Assembly: GCA_030844625.1 (NCBI GenBank)
Contig: JAUUNJ010000096.1
Span: 1-8,461, forward strand
DNA: 8,461 nt
Source of the DNA: Roseburia sp.
GTDB taxonomy: Bacteria > Bacillota > Clostridia > Lachnospirales > Lachnospiraceae
Direction: 5' to 3'
Below, one piece after another: positions 1 to 7,139 of the stretch. The notes under the pieces are model-generated. The model ran no database searches and had not been told where the DNA came from. It was given only the letters and a program-made list of their open reading frames with translations. Every line of letters starts with the position of its first letter. Position 1 is the first letter of the stretch. A program made the translations under genes and the position numbers.

Positions 1-207
1 AGAAGTGTAGACGATTATAATGCAGTAATGTTTTATCAGATAGCAAAAAATGACACAAGGACTACGGGAATAATAAGACTTCCCCAAAATGCAAAGAAGA
101 ATCTGCTGACCATAGAAAATATTCCTGATGTAAATGATCCGGAGTTCTGGATCAGTGAACTTGAAAATTTCTGTGATTATAACTGGACAGCATATAAGAA
201 CAAATAA
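1..207 (+). CDS. 3' end of an unrecognised protein (partial)
   Basis: An open frame runs from the first base of the window for 68 codons to TAA at 205-207, followed directly by an in-frame TAG (208-210). The start lies upstream of the window. The visible C-terminal piece is hydrophilic and mixed in charge, with several aromatic residues near the end (FWISELENF, then CDYNWTAYKNK). It has no membrane segment and no motif I can assign to a family. Its composition and AT-rich codon use resemble the neighbouring genes, so it is probably a real gene end rather than a chance frame. The tandem stop codons support this. Function cannot be inferred from this fragment. No U-rich intrinsic terminator follows it, only the AT-rich hairpin at 229-263. 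Confidence 0.6.
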   Translation, partial: RSVDDYNAVMFYQIAKNDTRTTGIIRLPQNAKKNLLTIENIPDVNDPEFWISELENFCDYNWTAYKNK

Positions 208-228
208 TAGGATGCTATTTGCGGCAGA

Positions 229-263
229 AATGGGCAAAAATAATATTTTTAGCCAGTCCCATT
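229..263. repeat. AT-rich hairpin after the upstream gene, possible weak terminator
   Basis: AATGGG (229-234) is complementary to CCCATT (258-263). Inside this, GGC plus AAAAATA (233-242) pairs with TATTTTT-A-GCC (244-254) with one bulged A. The structure ends just before the -35 box of the ilvE promoter. There is no U-run after the stem, so it is not a canonical intrinsic terminator. It might slow or end transcription of the upstream gene, or act as a DNA site. The pairing is seen; the role is inferred. Confidence 0.35.
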
Positions 264-264
264 A

Positions 265-293
265 TTGACCGTAAAAAAAAATAGTAGTATATT
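265..293 (+). promoter_or_regulatory. Predicted sigma-A-type promoter of ilvE
   Basis: TTGACC (265-270, 5 of 6 to TTGACA) is followed after exactly 17 bp by TATATT (288-293, 5 of 6 to TATAAT). The spacer contains an A-run. This predicts a transcription start near 299-301 and a 5' leader of about 110 nt before the ilvE start at 410. It is the best promoter match in the window. A strong dedicated promoter fits a metabolic gene with its own terminator. Confidence 0.65.
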
Positions 294-330
294 AACAAGT
301 GGAGGCACGTTTTGCGGGTTTCCGCTTGTT
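294..330. repeat. Inverted repeat across the predicted ilvE transcription start (operator or leader hairpin)
   Basis: AACAAGTGGA (294-303) and TCCGCTTGTT (321-330) form a 10-bp inverted repeat with one T:G pairing and a 17-nt loop. The left arm starts directly after the -10 box, so the arm is only partly transcribed, which favours a DNA operator over an RNA structure. A smaller alternative hairpin, GCGG (314-317) with CCGC (322-325), is followed by TTGTTTT and would exclude the larger pairing in RNA. No T-box consensus was found. The regulator is unknown. Confidence 0.35.
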
Positions 331-409
331 TTACATATGACATGTAGGACAGATGGGATTTTATGAATTCCATAATATTAAAATCATTTATGCACGGAGG
401 AAGTTAGAG

Positions 410-1435
410 ATGGACAAGAAAAATATTGACTGGGCAAACCTTGGTTTTGGCTATGTTCAGACAGACAAGAGATTTGTAGCAAATTTTAAAGAAGGTAAGT
501 GGGATGATGGTGTTCTCACGGAGGATGCTACAGTGGTCATTAATGAATGTGCCGGAGTATTACAGTATGCCCAGACATGTTTTGAAGGAATGAAAGCATA
601 CACAACGGAAGATGGTCGTGTTGTTATATTCCGTCCGGATTTAAATGCACAGAGAATGGAAGATACGGCGAAAAGACTGGAAATGCCGGTTTTCCCGAAA
701 GATAAATTTGTTGAGGCTGTTGCACAGACTGTTAAGGCAAACTTAGATTATGTTCCTCCTTATGGTTCAGGAGCAACATTATATATCAGACCATATATGT
801 TTGGTAGCTCGGCAGTTATCGGTGTAAGTCCTGCAGATGAATATCAGTTCAGAGTATTTACAACACCGGTTGGTCCTTATTTTAAGGGTGGGGCTAAGCC
901 AATCACAATTAAAGTAAGTGATTTTGACAGAGCGGCACCTCATGGTACGGGACATATCAAGGCGGGGCTTAATTATGCAATGAGCCTTCATGCAATCGTT
1001 ACTGCTCATGAAGAGGGCTTCTCAGAAAATATGTACTTAGATGCAGCCACAAGAACTAAGGTGGAGGAAACAGGCGGTGCTAATTTTATCTTTGTAACAA
1101 AGGATAATAAGGTTATTACGCCGAAGTCAGACAGTATACTCCCTTCCATAACACGGCGTTCCATTATGTACGTTGCAAAAGAATATCTTGGACTGGAAGT
1201 GGAAGAGAGAGAAGTTTACCTGGATGAGGTAAAAGATTTTGCTGAATGTGGTCTCTGCGGCACGGCGGCAGTTATTTCTCCTGTAGGAAAGATTGTTGAC
1301 CATGGTAAAGAAATCTGTTTCCCAAGTGGAATGGATGACATGGGACCAATTACCAAGAAATTATATGATACATTAACAGGAATTCAGATGGGCAGAATTG
1401 AAGCCCCTGAAGGATGGATATATGAGGTTAAATAG
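410..1435 (+). CDS. ilvE: Branched-chain amino acid aminotransferase
   Basis: PLP-dependent fold-type IV transaminase that interconverts leucine, isoleucine and valine with their 2-oxo acids using 2-oxoglutarate/glutamate; cytoplasmic. I place the start at ATG 410 (341 aa). GGAGG at 396-400 sits 9 nt upstream, and the protein then begins MDKKNIDW, near the usual length for this group. The in-frame ATG at 353 would add 19 residues behind a badly spaced ribosome site. Visible family features are the CFEGMKAY segment near the N-terminus, the YIRPYMFG segment with R127, the PLP-binding lysine K184 in GTGHIKAGLNYA, the cofactor-ring glutamate E220 in VEETGGANF, and the substrate/phosphate loop SILPSITRRSI. 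All expected residues are present, so it should be active. It is transcribed from its own promoter and ended by the terminator at 1450-1477. Confidence 0.95.
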   Translation: MDKKNIDWANLGFGYVQTDKRFVANFKEGKWDDGVLTEDATVVINECAGVLQYAQTCFEGMKAYTTEDGRVVIFRPDLNAQRMEDTAKRLEMPVFPKDKFVEAVAQTVKANLDYVPPYGSGATLYIRPYMFGSSAVIGVSPADEYQFRVFTTPVGPYFKGGAKPITIKVSDFDRAAPHGTGHIKAGLNYAMSLHAIVTAHEEGFSENMYLDAATRTKVEETGGANFIFVTKDNKVITPKSDSILPSITRRSIMYVAKEYLGLEVEEREVYLDEVKDFAECGLCGTAAVISPVGKIVDHGKEICFPSGMDDMGPITKKLYDTLTGIQMGRIEAPEGWIYEVK

Positions 1436-1449
1436 TTAAAGAATTCTGG

Positions 1450-1477
1450 GCCCGCTTGTTCTTTCAAGCGGGCTTTT
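1450..1477 (+). terminator. Intrinsic terminator of ilvE
   Basis: A perfect 9-bp GC-rich stem, GCCCGCTTG (1450-1458) and CAAGCGGGC (1465-1473), encloses a 6-nt loop and is followed by TTTT (1474-1477). The U-tract is short, so some read-through into the moxR-type gene starting at 1499 is plausible. Confidence 0.85.
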
Positions 1478-1498
1478 AAACATAATAGAGGTTTGTAA

Positions 1499-2446
1499 AT
1501 GGAAGCATTATATAAAGGAGCACAGGCGGTAATAGAAGAGGTAAAGAAAGCCGTTGTGGGAAAAGAAGATATTATAGAATTAATTATGATGGCAATGGTG
1601 GCAGAGGGACATGTTTTAATAGAGGATATGCCGGGGGTCGGAAAGACCACGATGGCAATTGCTTTTGCCAAAGCGATGGGGATTCAGGAAAACAGAGTAC
1701 AGTTCACACCGGATATTATGCCTTCTGATTTGACGGGATTCTCAATATATCAAAAGGAGACCGGGCAGTTTGTTTATCAGCCGGGTGCGCTGATGTGCAA
1801 TCTGTTTCTGGCGGACGAAATCAACAGGACTTCTCCTAAGACCCAGTCGGCACTATTAGAAGTCATGGAAGAACGGCACATTACTGTAGATGGGGTATCC
1901 CGGGAGACAGGGAAACCGTTTATTGTAATTGCCACACAAAACCCGGAGGGATCTGCGGGGACCCAGTTGCTGCCGGAATCCCAGATTGACAGATTTATGA
2001 TCTGTATAAAGATGGGGTATCCGACTGTAGAAGAGGAGATGGAAATATTAAGAAGACGCCAAAGCGGAAATCCAACAGATTATGTTAAAAAAGTTTTAAA
2101 TGGAGAATATATATTAAAAATGCAGCAGGAAGTAAGAGATATATTTGTTCATAAAGTTATATATAAATATATTGCACAGCTTGCTGAAGCCACAAGAAAC
2201 AGTGAATTATTGGAAGAAGGCATCAGTCCCAGAGGTACAGTAGCCCTTGCTGCCATGAGCCGGGCAAAGGCATGGATTTGTGGAAGGAATTTTGTATCAC
2301 CAAAGGATGTCAGGGAGGTGTTTTTTGCTGTCACAAGGCACAGAGTACAGTTGAAGCTGAAAGCAAAAGTGGGAAACATAAGTATTGATCAGGTTTTAGA
2401 GCAGATACTGGAACAGGTGGAAGAACCCGTCATGAGAAAAAGATAG
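1499..2446 (+). CDS. MoxR-family AAA+ ATPase
   Basis: Cytoplasmic AAA+ ATPase of the MoxR class, thought to act as a chaperone-like partner for proteins encoded beside it. It has 315 aa, the normal family length. In order: Walker A DMPGVGKTT with K49; the family stretch VQFTPDIMPSDLTGF (67-81); Walker B LFLADEIN (102-109, D106/E107); the QSALLEVMEERHITVDG helix (116-132); sensor 1 ATQNP with N148; arginine finger in SQIDRF (R165); sensor 2 SPRG (R245). All ATPase residues are intact. The start at ATG 1499 has AGAGG at 1487-1491, 7 nt upstream. No clear promoter is visible between the ilvE terminator and this start. The next gene starts 7 nt after the stop codon, indicating co-transcription and probable joint function with the DUF58 protein. 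Confidence 0.93.
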   Translation: MEALYKGAQAVIEEVKKAVVGKEDIIELIMMAMVAEGHVLIEDMPGVGKTTMAIAFAKAMGIQENRVQFTPDIMPSDLTGFSIYQKETGQFVYQPGALMCNLFLADEINRTSPKTQSALLEVMEERHITVDGVSRETGKPFIVIATQNPEGSAGTQLLPESQIDRFMICIKMGYPTVEEEMEILRRRQSGNPTDYVKKVLNGEYILKMQQEVRDIFVHKVIYKYIAQLAEATRNSELLEEGISPRGTVALAAMSRAKAWICGRNFVSPKDVREVFFAVTRHRVQLKLKAKVGNISIDQVLEQILEQVEEPVMRKR

Positions 2447-2453
2447 GAGACTT

Positions 2454-3608
2454 ATGATTAAAGAAATTTTAGTTTATCTGGCAGTGGTTTTGTTTACGTT
2501 GTACTGGTTTTTTATGTTTAATGAGAATGTGATGGCATTTATGCTTGTGCTTGAAGTGATATACTTTTTTTCGGCAGTTATATTCAGCATGACTGCAAAG
2601 AGTAAAATAAGTATATCCATAAATAATTTAATGCATACTGGGGAACAAAATCAAAATATTCCCATTAAGATTGCCGTGAAAAACCAATGTAAAATATTTC
2701 CTATTCATTTTTGCCTGTACTTAAAAATTGAAAATATGTTAACAGGCGAAAAAACACGATTTAAAACAAAAGGAACCGTCAGAAGAAAAAATAACAAAAC
2801 GCTGATAATTCCCATAAGTGCTCAGAATTGTGGAAATATGATGATTACAATAAAAAAAGTTAAAATTTATGATCTGCTTATGATTATGGGGAGCATAAAA
2901 AGAATCAAAGAAAGTACACAGGTAAGTATCCTGCCACAGATGCATTTAATTCCGGTAGAAATCACGAGAAAGACAAGAGGGTTTATTGCAGATGCAGATG
3001 AGTATTCGGACAGGGAGAGCGGAGATGATTCTTCTGAAATATATCAGATCAGAGAATATACCAAAGAGGATTCTATGCATGATATACATTGGAAATTGTC
3101 TGCAAAATCAGACACTCTTCTGGTAAAAGAGCGGGGAAAGTCATTGGGAAGTGTGGTGCTTATTTGGATTGATACTTTTGAAAATAGTAATAAACGAAGG
3201 TGGTGGATGAAATCTGTTCAAAGAAAACTTTTTAGAACAAATAGTCATCTTACAAACGGTATTGCACCCAAAGTGCTGGAGATTGCGGCATCGGTTTCTT
3301 TTTCGTTATTTGAAGAAAAATGTGTACATATGGTAGCGTGGTATGAACCTGAAAATGGCGTGGTCAGAAAAAAGAGAATAAGCAGGGAAATACATATTTA
3401 TGAATTGCTGAACAGGCTGACTCTGATTCAGCCTTGTGCAGAGGAAGAAAAGATAAGAACAGTATACAGGAATTCTTTCAGGGGAGAACACTTTAGTTCG
3501 ATTGTGGAAATTAAAAGTAACGGTGAAATGACGGTTAACGGGGAACCGATACAGGTACCTGCAAAAAAGGGAAATATTCAATGGGAACAACTGGGAATAA
3601 CAGTGTAG
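2454..3608 (+). CDS. DUF58 family membrane-anchored protein
   Basis: 384 aa. Two hydrophobic segments at about residues 5-22 and 27-46 anchor the protein, followed by a beta-rich region (50-170) and the DUF58 signature at about 188-230: ESGDD...IYQIREYTKEDSMHDIHWKLSAKSDTLLVKERGKS, matching the family pattern of an REY motif, an acidic turn and IHWKxSAK. DUF58 proteins are standard partners of MoxR ATPases and often carry a vWA-like C-terminal fold. Here the strand that usually carries the DxSxS metal site reads WIDTFENSNK (239-247), so the metal-binding serines are not in canonical form. Ribosome site AGGAGA (2445-2450) overlaps the stop codon of the preceding gene, giving tight coupling. The next gene starts 33 nt downstream. 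Exact function is unknown; a role in cell-envelope assembly with the neighbouring transglutaminase-like protein is inferred from context. Confidence 0.88.
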   Translation: MIKEILVYLAVVLFTLYWFFMFNENVMAFMLVLEVIYFFSAVIFSMTAKSKISISINNLMHTGEQNQNIPIKIAVKNQCKIFPIHFCLYLKIENMLTGEKTRFKTKGTVRRKNNKTLIIPISAQNCGNMMITIKKVKIYDLLMIMGSIKRIKESTQVSILPQMHLIPVEITRKTRGFIADADEYSDRESGDDSSEIYQIREYTKEDSMHDIHWKLSAKSDTLLVKERGKSLGSVVLIWIDTFENSNKRRWWMKSVQRKLFRTNSHLTNGIAPKVLEIAASVSFSLFEEKCVHMVAWYEPENGVVRKKRISREIHIYELLNRLTLIQPCAEEEKIRTVYRNSFRGEHFSSIVEIKSNGEMTVNGEPIQVPAKKGNIQWEQLGITV

Positions 3609-3641
3609 CAACAGGAAGGTATATTTTGAGGAACAAAAACT

Positions 3642-6080
3642 ATGGCAGGATTTAAAATAAGTGTGAAAAAAGAAAAAAGAAGATGGATACATATAACCGG
3701 AATAGTGGCAGTTTATCTGCCACTGCTGTCCTTAACTAATGTTTATTTTTCCTCTTTCATGATTTCCATAAATTTTTATAAGATGGCGCTTATATTGATT
3801 CCGTTGGTAGCATTTGGTTATTTTATGGTATATATTCCAAAATACCGTGCTGCAAGATTTATTTTCTTTTTTGCTGCATTGGCATTGGCACTGGTTGTTA
3901 ATAGACGGATTTTAAGAAATGGATTTGATACCATTGCATACAGTTATACCAGGATGAACAGTCAGATTGGAGACAAAGACAATATTACACAAATTGTGGG
4001 AAATAATGAATTCTTAGTGGTTATATTTATTGTACTGATTGTTTTTTCTATGATATTTTCGGCGGTTCTTCTGACAAAGCGCATGTGGATATTGCCACTG
4101 GTAATTATGCTTTTGCCTGTTTTTTTAATATCCTGCGTGGGATATCTGCCCGCTGTTATCGATATCTGCCACTTAATCATGGCAGGAACTTTTTATATTG
4201 TTTATTATCATGAAAATGATGGAGGGGAGGCATTGGCTGCCCTGACCGGTGCAATGATTTTTTTGGTTACAATGATGGCTGTTTCTATGGCTTTTGTTCC
4301 GAAAATTTACAGGTATAAAAAACATAATCAGGAAAAATATCTGGAAGTAAGAAAAAGTCTTCAAAAAATTGACCAGATGGATTTGGAGAAAATAATATCG
4401 GGAATGGTTGAACGAAGAGGAAATTATACAAAGGGCGGGGTCGGAAAGGGCGATTTAAGAAACCTTGCAAGCTGTAAATCGGCAGGAAGTGAAGAACTGG
4501 AAGTGACCCTTTCCCACAAACCCGGTTCCCCAATCTATCTTAAGGCGTTTGTCGGAACCACATATACCGGAGAAAAGTGGGAAGAACTGGGAGCGGATGC
4601 ACTTGCAGAGTTAAATAAATTTGCGGGAAGTAAGAAGCGGCAGAGACAACTTTTAAATACTCCCTTTCAAAAGATAGAAGATATCAGTAATACAAGTGCA
4701 GAATATGAAGGCAATTACAGTTTTATTACAAAAAAAATTAAAATTCATGTTTTAAACAGATATGATGATATAGGATATTTTCCTTATTTTGCTAAAATTA
4801 CAAGTGATGAAGGGATAAATCAGAATTCATACATAGATGGAGAAGGAAGAAAAGATTATTTATATTCTTATTATGCATCGGATCAGGCGGAGTCGCTGAT
4901 GGCTGCTTATATGTCCGGTTTTTATGATATGAGTGATAATGGGTTGTCAGAAGAGGAAAAGGATATCTATGTATCAAAAACAGAACTCTGGAAGAAATAT
5001 TCCCAATTTGTTTCTGAAGCATATACAGATTATCCGGATGAATTATCCAATCTTACAGAACTTTGTGATCAAATAGGAAATATGTATTCATTTTCAAGTG
5101 CTGATCTGGCAGAGAAGATAAATGCAAAGTTTGAGGAGAGACTTAGTTACACCTTAAATCCTGGCGCAAAGCCGGAGGATAAAGATTTTGTGGAATATTT
5201 TATTGAAAGCGGAAAAGGGTTCTGTGTACATTTTGCATCCACAGCCACACTGATTTATCGCCGATTCGGATATCCGGCAAGATATGTGGAAGGTTATGCC
5301 ATACCGGAAAGTGAATTCAAAATACAACAGGATGGAACCTATAAAGCGGTGGTAAAAGATGACATGGCACATGCCTGGTGTGAAGTCTTTGATCAGAATA
5401 TGGGATGGATGGTACGGGAACACACGCTAAGTGACAATAATACCAATACCTCAGGACAGAGTCAGACTGCAAAAAGTAATCAGAGAGAGACTACTACATC
5501 ACAACCGGTAACAAGGACAAATAACACAACTCATGAAGTGACCACTGCGTCGAAGAACATTGAAAACAAATCGGAAAAGCAATCAGGAAGTGGGGGAGGT
5601 CAGGGTTCTTCCAATTCACAATCAGTCAGCGGTGGAGGTATAAAGATAAAATTAAGGGATGTATTATATTTGTTTGTTTATGTGATTCTCTTTTTTATTG
5701 TTCTTATGGTATTCTGTGTAATCCAATGTGGAGTGAGAATAAATCATAAAATACGTAAATTTAAAAAGAAAAAGGATAATGCAGGAATCAAATACATTTA
5801 TAATGAAATTTTTGAAATATGTTGTTTTTGTGGACTAAAGACGGAGAACAAAACGGAAGAGCAATTGTTAGAGCAAATGAAAACAGAATTTCAGGAACTT
5901 AGTGTGGAAGAGTGGCAATGGATTCATGATTGTGCTTTGAGGGCGGCTTTTTCCGGTAGACAGGCAGACAGAGCAGAACGAAAGTCGATGTATAAACTTA
6001 TGGTAAAATTTAAGAAAAAAATATGGAAGGGCTTAAATTTAAGAAAAAAAGTGGTTTTTAAATTTGTAAAAGCGATGTAA
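3642..6080 (+). CDS. Membrane-anchored transglutaminase-like protein (TgpA/DUF4129-type architecture)
   Basis: 812 aa. The N-terminal part (about 17-220) holds six or seven hydrophobic segments after a basic start (KKEKRR). A long presumably extracellular region follows (221-670), then one membrane helix (about 671-695) and a basic, lysine-rich cytoplasmic tail (700-812) resembling the DUF4129 region of TgpA-type proteins. The transglutaminase-like core is at about 500-595: nucleophile C528 in GKGFCVHFAS, the following YPARYVEGY block, and H577 in MAHAWCEVF. The third catalytic position, normally GW(V/I)Px(D/E)xTP, reads GWMVREHTL, so E593 may serve, but the motif is eroded. Residues 599-666 are a Ser/Thr/Asn/Gly-rich linker leading to the last helix. 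The start at ATG 3642 has GAGGA at 3628-3632, 9 nt upstream. It belongs to the MoxR/DUF58 set. The role is probably protein crosslinking, cleavage or another cysteine-based reaction at the cell surface; substrate unknown. Confidence 0.87.
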   Translation: MAGFKISVKKEKRRWIHITGIVAVYLPLLSLTNVYFSSFMISINFYKMALILIPLVAFGYFMVYIPKYRAARFIFFFAALALALVVNRRILRNGFDTIAYSYTRMNSQIGDKDNITQIVGNNEFLVVIFIVLIVFSMIFSAVLLTKRMWILPLVIMLLPVFLISCVGYLPAVIDICHLIMAGTFYIVYYHENDGGEALAALTGAMIFLVTMMAVSMAFVPKIYRYKKHNQEKYLEVRKSLQKIDQMDLEKIISGMVERRGNYTKGGVGKGDLRNLASCKSAGSEELEVTLSHKPGSPIYLKAFVGTTYTGEKWEELGADALAELNKFAGSKKRQRQLLNTPFQKIEDISNTSAEYEGNYSFITKKIKIHVLNRYDDIGYFPYFAKITSDEGINQNSYIDGEGRKDYLYSYYASDQAESLMAAYMSGFYDMSDNGLSEEEKDIYVSKTELWKKYSQFVSEAYTDYPDELSNLTELCDQIGNMYSFSSADLAEKINAKFEERLSYTLNPGAKPEDKDFVEYFIESGKGFCVHFASTATLIYRRFGYPARYVEGYAIPESEFKIQQDGTYKAVVKDDMAHAWCEVFDQNMGWMVREHTLSDNNTNTSGQSQTAKSNQRETTTSQPVTRTNNTTHEVTTASKNIENKSEKQSGSGGGQGSSNSQSVSGGGIKIKLRDVLYLFVYVILFFIVLMVFCVIQCGVRINHKIRKFKKKKDNAGIKYIYNEIFEICCFCGLKTENKTEEQLLEQMKTEFQELSVEEWQWIHDCALRAAFSGRQADRAERKSMYKLMVKFKKKIWKGLNLRKKVVFKFVKAM
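5436..5639 (+). other. Low-complexity Ser/Thr/Asn/Gly linker inside the transglutaminase-like protein
   Basis: Residues 599-666 of the protein consist mainly of N, T, S, Q and G, ending in two glycine runs (SGSGGGQG and VSGGG) just before the last membrane helix. It looks like a flexible, disordered stalk that tethers the catalytic domain outside the membrane. Such linkers are common between the core domain and the final helix in this architecture. Confidence 0.7.
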
Positions 6081-6117
6081 TATAATAATAAACGAAATAA
6101 AGTACAAGGAGAGACAA

Positions 6118-7002
6118 ATGTTTAATAGAATTGAGTTAAAAGGAAATGCAAAAAAGATACTTAGCAGAAATTACTGGATGGTTGTTGTCGTCACACTGAT
6201 TTTTGGATTGGTCAGCGGTACAGGTACAGGTATAAATCTTAATTTCAATTTTTCAGATCCTTCCGCAAATATCTTTTCAATGAATTATACGGGGATTGAC
6301 AATGATGTTATTGATGAATTTGGGAATATTTCTGACAGCTATGATAATGGGATTGTGAATTTTAAAAATGGATACAGAGAGATATTTGAGGGAATGAAGA
6401 TTTTGTTTCACAGAATGACATTTGGAATGGGAATTGTAGTTTTGTGGCTGCTGCTGATCGTTATTGCCATAGCTTTCATACTTAGTGTCTTTGTATTCAA
6501 CCCATTACATGTAGGGTGTAGAAGATGGTATCTTTTCAATAGAAAGGAAAAGGCTGAACTGGGAGAAATTGCTTATATATTCAGCCACGGATATGTCAAT
6601 ACAGTTAAAATTATATTCTGTAAGGGATTATTTACCTTTTTGTGGTCTCTGTTGTTTGTAATTCCGGGAATTATTAAAGGTTATGAATACAGAATGATTC
6701 CGTTTCTTTTGGCAGAAAATCCGGAAATGGACATGCATGAGGCTTTCGAGAGAAGCAGAAAACTTATGGATGGAAATAAATGGGATGCATTTGTTTTAGA
6801 CCTTTCATTTATCGGATGGAGTATACTTGCTGCGTTTACCTGTGGAATATTAAATTTATTATATGTTGCTCCATATATTGAGTTAACCAATACAGAACTG
6901 TATGTATGCTTATGTCAGGGGCAGGGAAGATATACTGCAGAGAGCGGGGCAAATGGCAACCCATATGGCAGTCCGGAAAATAATACTTATGATACTTATT
7001 AA
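6118..7002 (+). CDS. DUF975 family multi-pass membrane protein
   Basis: 294 aa. The N-terminal RIELKGNAKKILSRNYW motif precedes the first membrane helix (20-36). An Asn/Asp-rich, probably extracytoplasmic loop (37-100) follows, then helices at about 103-129, 165-183 and 228-252. The diagnostic DUF975 blocks are clear: VIPGIIKGYEYRMIPFLLAENP (181-202), AFERSRKLMDGNKWDAF (209-225), LSFIGWSILAAFTCGI (229-244) and APYIELTNTELY (251-262). The tail is Gly/Asn/Tyr-rich and hydrophilic. Start ATG 6118 has AAGGAGA at 6106-6112. The gene lies 37 nt after the transglutaminase-like gene with no terminator between, so it is probably the last gene of the same transcript. A perfect -10-like TATAAT at 6081-6086 with a poor -35 leaves room for a weak internal promoter. 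The molecular function of DUF975 is not known to me. Confidence 0.88.
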   Translation: MFNRIELKGNAKKILSRNYWMVVVVTLIFGLVSGTGTGINLNFNFSDPSANIFSMNYTGIDNDVIDEFGNISDSYDNGIVNFKNGYREIFEGMKILFHRMTFGMGIVVLWLLLIVIAIAFILSVFVFNPLHVGCRRWYLFNRKEKAELGEIAYIFSHGYVNTVKIIFCKGLFTFLWSLLFVIPGIIKGYEYRMIPFLLAENPEMDMHEAFERSRKLMDGNKWDAFVLDLSFIGWSILAAFTCGILNLLYVAPYIELTNTELYVCLCQGQGRYTAESGANGNPYGSPENNTYDTY

Positions 7003-7033
7003 GATGAACTTAAAATGCATAAAAGTTAAAAAT

Positions 7034-7066
7034 AAAAAAATTGGCGGAAAATCGCCAATTTTTTTT
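7034..7066 (+). terminator. Intrinsic terminator closing the MoxR-DUF58-transglutaminase-DUF975 set
   Basis: TTGGCG (7041-7046) pairs with CGCCAA (7053-7058) around a 6-nt loop, and the stem can extend through A7 (7034-7040) against the T-run (7059-7066). Eight Ts follow the core stem, making this a strong terminator. The A-run on the other side means it could also work on the opposite strand, though no converging gene is seen. Confidence 0.9.
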
Positions 7067-7094
7067 ATATTACACTGGACAAAGGAAATATAAT

Positions 7095-7112
7095 TTGTTA
7101 AAATTATAACAA
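7095..7112. promoter_or_regulatory. Rex-like (redox-sensing repressor) operator upstream of thiolase
   Basis: TTGTTAAAATTATAACAA matches the Rex consensus TTGTTAANNNNTTAACAA at 13 of 14 defined positions (one A for T in the right arm). Rex is an NAD(H)-sensing repressor that in many clostridia controls fermentation genes including thiolase and the butyrate cluster. The site directly follows a perfect -10-like TATAAT (7089-7094, with no good -35). Its own TTGTTA also lies 16 bp before AATAAT (7117-7122), so it could cover a promoter. It is about 190 bp before the thiolase start. The match is seen; binding is inferred. Confidence 0.6.
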
Positions 7113-7139
7113 TCTCAATAATAACATTAAATTGTCAGT

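Noticed and set aside
312..347. Possible 11-codon leader peptide starting at TTG 312, with GGAGG at 301-305
   Set aside because: It has no run of branched-chain codons (one Val only), begins at a rare start, and has no following attenuator that depends on it.
353..409. Upstream in-frame ATG of ilvE at 353 adding 19 residues
   Set aside because: No well-spaced ribosome site; the extension is unlike the family N-terminus, while ATG 410 has GGAGG 9 nt upstream.
208..409. T-box riboswitch ahead of ilvE
   Set aside because: The conserved AGGGTGG-type antiterminator sequence and the long specifier leader are both absent.
3306..3692. 128-codon minus-strand frame
   Set aside because: Antisense to the DUF58 coding region and the start of the next gene; rich in Phe, Tyr, His and Ser as expected for the reverse of A-rich genes; no ribosome site or domain.
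6902..7093. 63-codon + strand frame overlapping the end of the DUF975 gene
   Set aside because: It runs in another frame over coding sequence and through the terminator hairpin, with no ribosome site; a chance frame.
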